Shown in pieces: positions 1 to 5,422 of a stretch of DNA of 10,773 nucleotides (within the stretch, counting starts at the first letter, position 1; each line of letters opens with the position of its first letter). The stretch comes from SZAS-79 sp038329645. Lineage in GTDB: Bacteria; Pseudomonadota; Gammaproteobacteria; Burkholderiales; SG8-39. A program made the position numbers and the translations under genes. The DNA is taken from assembly GCA_038329645.1 (NCBI GenBank), contig JBBQNG010000154.1, forward strand, positions 1-10,773, written 5' to 3'. Under the pieces are notes generated by a model that saw only the letters and a list, made by a program, of their open reading frames with translations, had not been told where the DNA came from and ran no database searches.

Positions 1-107
1 CGAAAAAGCTGCTCGCCAACGGCGTGCCGCCGCGCGACGTGGCGGAGAACCTCGGGGTGTCGGTGCCGACGCTTTATCGCTGGCTACCGGCCTCAGAGCG
101 GGCTTAG
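1..107 (+). CDS. tnpR: Tn3-family serine resolvase, C-terminal fragment (5' end outside window)
   Basis: Only the last 34 codons are visible, in the frame starting at base 3 and ending with TAG at 105-107. They encode a helix-turn-helix of the kind that ends serine resolvases: KKLLANGVPPRDVAENLGVS followed by VPTLYRWLPAS, the usual 'GVS..TLYRW' DNA-recognition helix. The protein would resolve transposition cointegrates at a res site lying to the left, outside the window. The catalytic N-terminal domain is also outside. The stop codon falls inside the transposon's terminal inverted repeat (103-140), so this gene is the outermost gene of the element. The assignment to a resolvase rather than another HTH recombinase rests mainly on that adjacent Tn3-type end. 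Confidence 0.75.
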   Translation, partial: KKLLANGVPPRDVAENLGVSVPTLYRWLPASERA

Positions 108-140
108 CGTACGTTTTTTTCCGTTTTCTGAGTCGACCCC
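103..140 (-). repeat. Tn3-family 38-bp terminal inverted repeat (transposon right end)
   Basis: Read on the minus strand from 140 to 103, this is a 38-base sequence starting GGGGTCGACTCAGAAAACGG and ending ACGTACGCTAAG. It has the GGGG start, the central CAGAAAACGGAAAA block and the ACGCTAAG end of Tn21-subgroup Tn3 elements. From memory it matches the Tn21 repeat at about 34 of 38 positions. TnpA binds such ends. The transposon body lies to the left, so bases from 141 (AGAAC...) are target DNA, and 141-145 would be one copy of the 5-bp target duplication if the element is intact. The other end is outside the window. Confidence 0.9.
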
Positions 141-480
141 AGAACGGGCTTCCGGCGGCCTGTCCCCTGCCCTGTGGCCATTTGCGCCTCAAACGGCGAT
201 TTGAAGCGCTTGCCGAGGCAAACCGTAGATGGACTTGATTTTCTTGACTGTCTGAGCTGGGGGAGCCGAACCGCGTCAGCGGTTTGGGGGCCGGCAGGCC
301 CCGTAGGGGGTCGCGTCCGATGCGCAGGCGTAGCCGCAGCATGGCAGGGGGAAGCGCAGCTTCCCCGCGGACTGGGTTTCGCCCGCTTTGGCGGGCGCAT
401 TTTTGGATAGGGGTACGGGCGCGTAGCGCCTTTCTTCCCCTCTGGGGACTGTTTAAGGGGGTTGGGGTTGCCCCGGATGC
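141..480. other. Non-coding, hairpin-rich plasmid segment
   Basis: I see no credible gene here; the open frames look like chance frames in GC-rich DNA. The stretch holds a run of perfect short inverted repeats: AACCGC-gtca-GCGGTT (269-284), GGGGCC-ggca-GGCCCC (287-302), GGGGAAGC-gca-GCTTCCCC (348-366), GCCCGC-tttg-GCGGGC (381-396) and GGCGC-gta-GCGCC (418-430). Such clusters occur near plasmid origins and transfer regions. No relaxase gene or recognised nic site is visible, so the function is unknown. Confidence 0.6.
381..404 (+). terminator. Terminator-like hairpin
   Basis: A 6-bp all-GC stem GCCCGC-TTTG-GCGGGC is followed after GCA by TTTTT (400-404). This has the form of a rho-independent terminator on the plus strand. 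It would insulate the origin and rep from transcription leaving the transposon. The three bases between stem and T-run make it a weaker example. Confidence 0.4.
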
Positions 481-520
481 TGGCGTTGTGAGTTATCTGG
501 AGGAGTACCGAGGACCGAAG

Positions 521-529
521 TTGTCCACA
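521..529 (+). promoter_or_regulatory. DnaA box
   Basis: TTGTCCACA differs from the E. coli consensus TTATCCACA at one position and equals the form favoured in high-GC bacteria. It lies about 95 bp upstream of the first iteron and beside the AT-rich stretch, which supports a role in origin opening. Confidence 0.65.
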
Positions 530-540
530 AGGGCCTGTGT

Positions 541-573
541 TTTAGTTAAGAAGAGGTGTTAACAGTGTTAAAG
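541..573. other. AT-rich segment, candidate DNA unwinding element
   Basis: This is a locally AT-rich stretch in otherwise GC-rich DNA. It carries two copies of GTGTTAA (556-562 and 565-571) at 9-bp spacing and a related GTTAAG at 545-550. It sits between the DnaA box and the iterons, the normal position for the region melted at initiation. Confidence 0.5.
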
Positions 574-624
574 GCCAAAAAACGCCGCTAAGTGGCTGTC
601 ACGCAACTGGAAAATGGAACGGGC

Positions 625-851
625 CGTCAGCAGAACCACGAAAAAACGTCAGCAGAACCACGCTCCTGCGTCAACGAAACCACGAAAACCTTAGAGCGTC
701 GGCGAAACCACGAAAAAGAGCTTGCGTCAGCGAAACCACGATCCTATGCTTTCGTCAACGAAACCACGATTCCCAGGGGCTGTCATCGAAACCACGAACG
801 CACGCGACGTTGACCGTCCTGCCCTCCTCCCAGAACGCCATCCAAACCACG
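625..851 (+). repeat. Iteron array, eight Rep-binding direct repeats
   Basis: The core unit is CGTCARCGAAACCACG. Copies lie at 625-640, 647-662, 669-684, 697-712, 725-740, 753-768, 781-796 and a diverged one at 836-851. The first two carry CGTCAGCAGAACCACG, while copies 3 to 7 carry the CGAAACCACG form. Start-to-start spacing is 22, 22, 28, 28, 28, 28 and 55 bp. All point the same way. The array ends inside the 5' part of rep, so Rep binding there could also control rep expression. These repeats are the expected Rep target and a source of copy control and incompatibility. Confidence 0.88.
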
Positions 852-1825
852 AGCTCTTCGTCTGCGACGTGCTCGATGCGATCCCCAAGGATGACTTGGC
901 GAGCATGGAGCACCCTGTGTTCTCGCTCGCGACCAAGCCCGACACACGTGTATTGAGCTATGAACACAAGCACATCAAGATCCAGATCACGCCTAGCGTG
1001 AAGGGCCTGGCCACCATCTTCGACAAGGACCTGCTCATTTACTGCGTCTCGCAGCTGATGGCTAAGAAGAATCAGGGCCAACCCATCTCCCAGACCGTCC
1101 AGCTGCAGGCACATGATCTTCTCGTCTGGACCAACCGGGAGACCAGCGGTGATGGCTACCGCCGCATGGTCGAGGCTTTCGAGCGCCTGGGTGGAACGCG
1201 CATTACGACCAACATCAAGGCCGACGGCGAAGAGATCACCAACGGCTTTGGCTTGATCGACAGCTTCCGGATCGTCCGTTCGACCCCGACCGGACGCATG
1301 TCCGAGGTCCAGGTCCGGCTCTCCGACTGGATGTTCAAGATCATCCAAGGCTCCGAGGTGCTGACCCTCAGCCGGGACTATTTCCGCCTCCGAAAGCCGA
1401 TCGAACGCCGGATTTACGAGATCGCCAGGAAGCACTGTGGCGAACAGGACGAGTGGCGCATCTCTATCGACCTTCTGCAGAAAAAAACCGGTGCCAGCAG
1501 CCACGGGCGGGCCTTCAAGGCGATGGTCCGCGAGCTGGTTGACCACGACCATCTGCCCGACTACAGCGTCCTCCTGGACGGTGACTATGTCGTCTTCCTC
1601 AACCGGGAGGCACTCGCTCAGAAAGTGCCCGAATCTGCGTTCCCTCAGTTGGCGGCGGAAACCTTCCATGACGCCCGGATCGTGGCCCCAGGCTACGACG
1701 TTTACCACCTCGAGCAAGAGTGGCGCAACTTCTGGGTCGACAGTGGCATGCCCGTCCTACACAACCCGGATAAGGCCTTTGTGGCCTTCTGCAAGTCCCG
1801 CGCGAAGCGGAGCCCCGTCGCCTAA
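746..1825 (+). CDS. repA: Plasmid replication initiator protein, RPA family
   Basis: The predicted protein (359 aa from ATG 746) resembles the 'replication initiator protein A' family (PF10134). Conserved stretches are LLPERHPNHELFVCDVLDAI near residue 27, KDDLASMEHPVFSLATKPD, TPSVKGLATIFDKDLLIYCV, and the winged-helix-like RDYFRLRKPIERRIYEIARK in the second half. It should bind the adjacent iterons and recruit host replication proteins. The start is uncertain. ATG 746 has no clear Shine-Dalgarno sequence, an in-frame TTG at 722 is possible, and the frame is closed by TAG at 692-694. ATG 905 would remove the conserved LLPERHP region and is less likely. The 5' end overlaps the last iterons, so residues such as NHEL are encoded by iteron DNA. 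The gene ends convergently with the partition operon. Confidence 0.88.
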   Translation: MLSSTKPRFPGAVIETTNARDVDRPALLPERHPNHELFVCDVLDAIPKDDLASMEHPVFSLATKPDTRVLSYEHKHIKIQITPSVKGLATIFDKDLLIYCVSQLMAKKNQGQPISQTVQLQAHDLLVWTNRETSGDGYRRMVEAFERLGGTRITTNIKADGEEITNGFGLIDSFRIVRSTPTGRMSEVQVRLSDWMFKIIQGSEVLTLSRDYFRLRKPIERRIYEIARKHCGEQDEWRISIDLLQKKTGASSHGRAFKAMVRELVDHDHLPDYSVLLDGDYVVFLNREALAQKVPESAFPQLAAETFHDARIVAPGYDVYHLEQEWRNFWVDSGMPVLHNPDKAFVAFCKSRAKRSPVA

Positions 1826-1833
1826 CGTGATCA

Positions 1834-1870
1834 GCTTTCTTAGCAAGAAAGCGAGAATTCTAGAATTCTC
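1834..1870. terminator. Tandem palindromes between convergent rep and par operon
   Basis: GCTTTCTT-AGC-AAGAAAGC (1834-1852) forms an 8-bp stem, and GAGAATTCTAGAATTCTC (1853-1870) is a perfect 18-bp palindrome directly beside it. They lie between the stop codon of rep (1825) and the stop of the minus-strand RHH gene (1870). The position suits a bidirectional terminator, but no long T-run follows. The second palindrome also forms part of a motif repeated upstream of parA, so a partition or operator role is possible. Confidence 0.45.
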
Positions 1871-1882
1871 TATTTCTTGAAG
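1853..1882. repeat. Par-flanking repeat, copy 1 (downstream of the RHH gene)
   Basis: The layout is GAGAAT, eight variable bases, TTCTCT, one base, TTTCTTGAA. It matches 2863-2892 at 22 of 30 positions without gaps. This copy overlaps the end of the RHH coding region. It is a candidate centromere or operator half recognised by the RHH protein. Confidence 0.5.
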
Positions 1883-2202
1883 CCTTGCTGTCCTTCCCAG
1901 GCATCGAACGCGGCAAAAAGTAGCTCGTTCAGCTTCATGTCCGTTTCTGCAGCGCGCGACCGGAAACGCTTTCTAAAGCTCGGTGGGACCTTGAAGGCTA
2001 GAGCCTCGAGATTTGCAGAGGGAACGTGCTCTTCCTGGGCCGCCCTCCCCTTTCCTGCTCGCCGCCTTGGCGCCGGCTTGGCGACCCCGGCCGGCGCAGT
2101 CCGTTGCACGGCCTCCGCCATTGGCGCCGCCTGGTCAGCGGTCAAAGCCATGAGGTCTACCGTTGGCCGCTTCGAGCTCATTTCGTTCTTTCTCGTTTTC
2201 AC
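1870..2202 (-). CDS. Small ribbon-helix-helix-like partition protein (ParB-role partner of ParA)
   Basis: This is a 110-aa basic protein. The first ~60 residues are low-complexity and Ala/Arg/Lys-rich. They are followed by a strand and two helices, LEALAFKVPPSFRKRFRSRA then TDMKLNELLFAAFDAWEGQQ, a pattern that fits the RHH fold of small plasmid centromere-binding proteins. It lies 6 bp downstream of the parA stop on the same strand, which is the usual order for type Ib partition operons. Its likely job is to bind parS repeats and stimulate ParA ATPase, and possibly to repress the operon. The start used is GTG 2202; an internal ATG at 2181 is an alternative. The family assignment is by fold pattern rather than close sequence recognition. 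Confidence 0.65.
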   Translation of the reverse strand: MKTRKNEMSSKRPTVDLMALTADQAAPMAEAVQRTAPAGVAKPAPRRRAGKGRAAQEEHVPSANLEALAFKVPPSFRKRFRSRAAETDMKLNELLFAAFDAWEGQQGFKK

Positions 2203-2208
2203 TCTTTA

Positions 2209-2856
2209 CTACTTTACCACTTTCTTGTTTTCAATAATTCTCTCCTTTACGGCTCGCCAGAGTGACGCGAGCTCTGTCGCGGCCACGCCTTTGGGCTCGA
2301 TATCGAAGGCGGTTTTGCCGTGCGCGAAGGTCTCGGCGTAGATCACGCGCTCATGCATCCGTGTCGGCAACACCAGACCGAGCGCGTCGAGCGCCATGGC
2401 GGTACCGTCGTTGTTGCGCAGATTTGGGCGCACCCGCGCCAAGATGAAGCTGAAGGGCGTTCCTGACTGCCTGATAAGCGGCAATCCCTTGACCAGCGCC
2501 CGCAAGTCGGCCGGCGTGGGGTTGAGCGGAACTAAGATCAGATCCGCCGCGGCGAAGAGCTCCGCGTTGACCGCGCCCACTGACGGAGCGGTGTCGACGA
2601 ACAAGTACGCCGCGCCCGCAGCGTCGAGTGCCGCGAGCTTGGAACCGAGTTCCGACAAGGCGAGGGGAGCATAGCGAGGCGCATCGAAGCCCGCCTTCTT
2701 GCGCTGATTGAACCAATCGCCGGCGGTCCCCTGCGGATCCGTATCGGTGATGAGGGCAGGGCTGTCGCCGGCCGCCTCGGCGGCAGCCGCCAAGTGAACG
2801 GTGAGGGTGGATTTTCCGGAGCCCCCCTTCTGGTTGGCAATAACGATTGTTTTCAT
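2209..2856 (-). CDS. parA: ParA-family partition ATPase (type Ib, short form)
   Basis: The 215-aa protein has the deviant Walker A box KGGSGKST (residues 10-17), the Walker A' region TDTDPQG (37-43) and the Walker B segment LFVDTAPS (85-92). There is no N-terminal HTH domain, which marks the short type Ib ParA class typical of small and medium plasmids. ParA binds nucleoid DNA non-specifically in its ATP form and moves plasmid copies apart together with a centromere-binding partner, here the downstream RHH protein. The ATG at 2856 fits the family start exactly (MKTIVIANQKGG), although no clear Shine-Dalgarno sequence precedes it. The upstream region to 2949 is shared with the divergent toxin gene. 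Confidence 0.93.
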   Translation of the reverse strand: MKTIVIANQKGGSGKSTLTVHLAAAAEAAGDSPALITDTDPQGTAGDWFNQRKKAGFDAPRYAPLALSELGSKLAALDAAGAAYLFVDTAPSVGAVNAELFAAADLILVPLNPTPADLRALVKGLPLIRQSGTPFSFILARVRPNLRNNDGTAMALDALGLVLPTRMHERVIYAETFAHGKTAFDIEPKGVAATELASLWRAVKERIIENKKVVK

Positions 2857-2862
2857 GAAAGG

Positions 2863-2892
2863 GAGAATAGCCGTTTTCTCTCTTTCTTGAAA
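2863..2892. repeat. Par-flanking repeat, copy 2 (upstream of parA)
   Basis: This is the second copy of the 30-bp motif. GAGAA (2863-2867) and TTCTC (2876-2880) form an inverted repeat with an 8-base spacer, followed by TCTTTCTTGAAA. It lies 7 bp upstream of the parA start codon, in a good position for an operator or for parS. Confidence 0.5.
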
Positions 2893-2939
2893 TAACTGAA
2901 CGCTTGTGTGGATCCTTAACCCGGAAGCGCCTCAATAAG

Positions 2940-2956
2940 TTATCAGTATGTGATAA
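2940..2956. promoter_or_regulatory. Inverted-repeat operator candidate at the toxin gene start
   Basis: TTATCAGTATGTGATAA is a perfect 6-bp inverted repeat with a 5-base spacer, ending at the start codon of the TumE-like gene. Type II TA operons are usually repressed by their antitoxin at such a site. TumA, which has a winged-HTH-like domain, is the natural candidate binder. Confidence 0.45.
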
Positions 2957-3315
2957 TGATGCCTGTGACTCGCCGTGATCCCTCGCTAGATGCCCTCTTG
3001 GATCTCGACGGCCAGGTGTTGGTGATCGACGACTCTGGGTATTGGGTCAAGTTCGTGGTGCACCAAGTGCCAGCAAGCCCCGATAAGCCGCACGGGCTCG
3101 ACTACACCTTGACCCTTCACGGCCCCAACGGCGCACGCCTGGTCGGCTTTGACAATGCGCATGCCGCGGCGGGGCAGGGGAGAGGTGCTGCGAAAGACCA
3201 CAAACACCGGCTGCACACGGTCAGGCCATATGCATACACGGACGCTGGAACGCTGCTAGCGGCGTTCTGGAACGAAGTTGAATCGCTGATGCGTGAAAGA
3301 GGAGTCTGGACATGA
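2956..3315 (+). CDS. tumE: TumE-type toxin (DUF6516-like) of a toxin-antitoxin pair
   Basis: A small protein (119 aa from ATG 2956) resembling the TumE toxin family. Landmarks are LDALLDLDGQVLVIDDSGYW, WVKFVVHQVP, HGLDYTLTLHGPNGARLVGF, the basic DHKHRLHTVRPYAYTD segment and a C-terminal helix FWNEVESLMRERGVW. In known pairs toxin activity is neutralised by the TumA-like protein encoded next to it; the molecular target is not evident from sequence. The stop codon overlaps the tumA start (ATGA at 3312-3315), so the two are translationally coupled. The start is ambiguous among GTG 2950, ATG 2956, ATG 2959 and GTG 2965, and none has a clear Shine-Dalgarno sequence. The pair probably acts in plasmid maintenance. 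Confidence 0.75.
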   Translation: MMPVTRRDPSLDALLDLDGQVLVIDDSGYWVKFVVHQVPASPDKPHGLDYTLTLHGPNGARLVGFDNAHAAAGQGRGAAKDHKHRLHTVRPYAYTDAGTLLAAFWNEVESLMRERGVWT

Positions 3316-3671
3316 AGACGCTGAAGGTTGGAATCGCCTCCTACGAGGACATGAAGGCGCGCACGATGGCGATCGCCCGGGGCGAGCTGCGTCCCAAGCC
3401 TGGCGATCCCAAAGTCTGGTTCACCTCGCCCGAAAGCTTCGCTAAGCTGCTGTCGAACCGCAACCGTGCCCTCCTGGCCCAGATTGCCGACACGCATCCC
3501 TCGTCGCTGCACGAGTTGGCCACCAGCACCGGTCGCACGCCTGGCAACCTCTCGCGCACCCTCAAGACGATGGAGCGCTATGGCCTCGTGCGCCTACACA
3601 AGGGCGAGCGGGGCAAGCTGCGCCCCGAGGTACCTTATCGAGACGTCCAGCTGGAAATGACGCTTTCCTAG
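3312..3671 (+). CDS. tumA: TumA-type antitoxin / winged-HTH regulator (HVO_A0114-like)
   Basis: A 119-aa protein with an HTH in its second half: LSNRNRALLAQIADTHPSSL, HELATSTGRTPGNLSRTLKT and MERYGLVRLHKGERGK, giving the helix-turn-helix and wing of MarR/HTH_24-like regulators. This matches the HVO_A0114-type DNA-binding proteins that pair with TumE-family toxins. A good Shine-Dalgarno sequence (AGAGGAG, about 3297-3303) precedes ATG 3312. The start overlaps the toxin stop by four bases. Likely roles are to neutralise the toxin and to repress the operon, perhaps through the inverted repeat at 2940-2956. A strong terminator follows. Confidence 0.75.
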   Translation: MKTLKVGIASYEDMKARTMAIARGELRPKPGDPKVWFTSPESFAKLLSNRNRALLAQIADTHPSSLHELATSTGRTPGNLSRTLKTMERYGLVRLHKGERGKLRPEVPYRDVQLEMTLS

Positions 3672-3677
3672 AAAGGG

Positions 3678-3724
3678 AAGGGCGCCGACCACCCCGAGAA
3701 GATCGGTGGTTGACCGCCCTTTTT
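3678..3724 (+). terminator. Rho-independent terminator after tumA
   Basis: The outer stem AAGGGCG (3678-3684) pairs with CGCCCTT (3715-3721). The inner stem CGACCACC (3686-3693) pairs with GGTGGTTG (3705-3712), including one G-T wobble. A run TTTTT (3720-3724) follows. It starts 6 bp after the tumA stop. It separates the TA operon from the methyltransferase gene, which therefore probably has its own promoter. Confidence 0.8.
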
Positions 3725-3751
3725 CAGCCCCATGATTACCGCCGCTTATCA

Positions 3752-5398
3752 ATGGAAGTGCTCCCCATTTGGCGCTCCAGCGCAGCAACTCACGTGGAGA
3801 CCACGTTGACGGAATCTAGACCTCTGACGTTCATTGACCTGTTCTCAGGTTGCGGTGGCTTCTCACTCGGTCTAGAGGCGGCCGGCCTCAAGTGCTTAGC
3901 GGCAATCGACGCCGACGAATCCGCCATCGAAACGTTCCGGGCAAACCATCCGGGGGTTCTGGGACTTGTCAGGGATCTGACCAAGTTCACGCCCAAGCAG
4001 CTGGGCAAGCTGCTGGGCTCGCGACGCGTCGACGTCGTCATCGGCGGTCCGCCGTGCCAAGGCTTCTCAAAAGCTCGACAAGTCGACGGCGCCAACCATG
4101 GCGACCGCGTGATCCAGGATGCCCGTCGCGACCTCTATCGGGAGTTCCTGCGATTCGTCGTCCTCTTCCAGCCGAGCGTCTTCGTGATCGAGAACGTGCC
4201 CGGTCTCAAGTCGGCGGTCGGCGGCACGTTCTTCACGAAAGTTCAGGCAGAGAGCCGCGAGCTGGGCTACAGGGTCATACCGTACGAGGTCCACTCATGG
4301 CGGTTCGGCGTTCCCCAGCAGCGCAGACGCCAGCTCATCATCGGAACACGGCGCGAACTGCCGCTGTTCATACCGGCCAAGTACATACGCCCGACCCACG
4401 CCGACCTCGATGCGGAAGATCTGGGGGGGCTGGCTCCCGCAGTGACGCTGGGCGAGGCCATCGGAGACCTTCCGCCGATCAAGGCGGGCGATGAACGCAT
4501 CGAGCGACGATATTTGTCGGCGCTTTTCAAGGCGCATGTCCGTCGCTACGGAAGACGGTACACGTGCGATGTCCTGCATGCGGACAAGGCAGAGCTCTTG
4601 GCCGGGCATGCCGCACGACAGCACAGCGAGCGGGATCTGCGCGACTTCGCGCGACTGATCGAGGGCGAAACCAGTCGTCAGGCTCTCCTGCGTGGGGTGG
4701 AGATGGAGTTCCCCTATGCGCGCGACAAGTTCAAGGATCGATTCACCCGACAGCATCGCGATCGTCTCTGCTCGACGATCGTGGCGCATCTGAAGAAGGA
4801 CGGGTTGATGTTCATCCACCCGACCCAGCAGCGCTCCCTAACCCCGCGCGAGGCCGCCCGCATCCAGAGCTTCCCAGACACGTTCCATCTTCCGCACGAG
4901 CGCACCCACGCCTACTCGCAGATCGGCAATGCAGTACCGCCGTTGGTAGGCAAGGCGATGGGACTGGCCATCGGCGATTTCCTGGCCGCGGCAGACGACG
5001 GGGACCGAATCGCGCCGCACATGGGCGTGAAGCTGCCGTCGAACCGCGACGCGGCCACTAGGACGCTGGAAGTCCTGATCGAGTCGCTTTACCTGCGCCA
5101 GCTCGGCGACCTCGCGGCCGCGGAGTTCCTGAACATCTGGTGGGCGGTCGGCTACCTGCACCCGCATCTGCATCCCGACGCCGCCGCGGAGCATGGCAGC
5201 CAAGTGAGTCGCGGGACTAAGCGCGGCGTGAGCTTCGTGATCGAGCCCTTCTATGTCCGAAGCGGGTGGCCCGTCGAGCTGGTGCCCATCGCCCGCGAAG
5301 CGCGCCGACGCTACGAGGCGAAGCTGCTCAGCGAAGACGAGTATTACTGCTCGGCGGCAGTCATGGCCGGAGCGGCCACGCACGGACTATCGAGATAA
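3752..5398 (+). CDS. C5-cytosine DNA methyltransferase of an R-M-like defence operon
   Basis: This is a complete Dcm-type enzyme that transfers a methyl group from S-adenosylmethionine to C5 of cytosine. Numbered from ATG 3752 (548 aa), motif I is TFIDLFSGCGGFS (26-38) and motif IV is GGPPCQGFS (98-106) with catalytic Cys102. ENVPG (147-151), QQRRR (189-193), LTPREAARIQSFPDTF and GNAVPP (392-397) follow. The part between about 195 and 340 should hold the target recognition domain. About 150 residues follow GNAVPP, a tail that ordinary m5C methyltransferases lack. An in-frame TTG at 3710 lies inside the tumA terminator and is an unlikely start; GTG 3794 also keeps all motifs. The gene leads the operon and would protect self DNA. 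No solid Shine-Dalgarno sequence is seen. Confidence 0.93.
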   Translation: MEVLPIWRSSAATHVETTLTESRPLTFIDLFSGCGGFSLGLEAAGLKCLAAIDADESAIETFRANHPGVLGLVRDLTKFTPKQLGKLLGSRRVDVVIGGPPCQGFSKARQVDGANHGDRVIQDARRDLYREFLRFVVLFQPSVFVIENVPGLKSAVGGTFFTKVQAESRELGYRVIPYEVHSWRFGVPQQRRRQLIIGTRRELPLFIPAKYIRPTHADLDAEDLGGLAPAVTLGEAIGDLPPIKAGDERIERRYLSALFKAHVRRYGRRYTCDVLHADKAELLAGHAARQHSERDLRDFARLIEGETSRQALLRGVEMEFPYARDKFKDRFTRQHRDRLCSTIVAHLKKDGLMFIHPTQQRSLTPREAARIQSFPDTFHLPHERTHAYSQIGNAVPPLVGKAMGLAIGDFLAAADDGDRIAPHMGVKLPSNRDAATRTLEVLIESLYLRQLGDLAAAEFLNIWWAVGYLHPHLHPDAAAEHGSQVSRGTKRGVSFVIEPFYVRSGWPVELVPIAREARRRYEAKLLSEDEYYCSAAVMAGAATHGLSR

Positions 5399-5422
5399 AA
5401 GCATCCTTTCGGAAGGGATTTC

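Larger units (their letters stand above)
500..851. other. oriV: Putative iteron-type origin of vegetative replication (oriV)
   Basis: Three standard origin elements occur in order next to the rep gene: a DnaA-box-like site (521-529), an AT-rich segment with short direct repeats (541-573) and an array of eight iterons (625-851). In iteron plasmids Rep binds the repeats, and together with host DnaA opens the AT-rich DNA so that the helicase can load. The exact borders are inferred, and no replication start has been mapped. Confidence 0.75.

Noticed and set aside
592..813. 73-aa ORF across the iterons
   Set aside because: It is simply translated iteron repeats (recurring NHE-type residues), with no start signal or family.
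625..851. CRISPR array
   Set aside because: Repeats are direct, short, only 6 to 12 bp apart and variable. They lie at a plasmid origin beside rep with no cas genes, which is an iteron array.
755..1717. 320-aa open frame on the minus strand opposite rep
   Set aside because: The plus strand encodes a recognisable Rep with conserved motifs. The antisense frame has no recognisable domain and is typical of GC-rich DNA.
1877..2341. 154-aa plus-strand ORF opposite the RHH gene
   Set aside because: It is antisense to the RHH and parA genes and has no recognisable domain.
3710..3751. TTG 3710 as the methyltransferase start (562 aa)
   Set aside because: The codon lies in the 3' arm of the tumA terminator hairpin, and the added residues show no family similarity. 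ATG 3752 is a better choice, although unproven.
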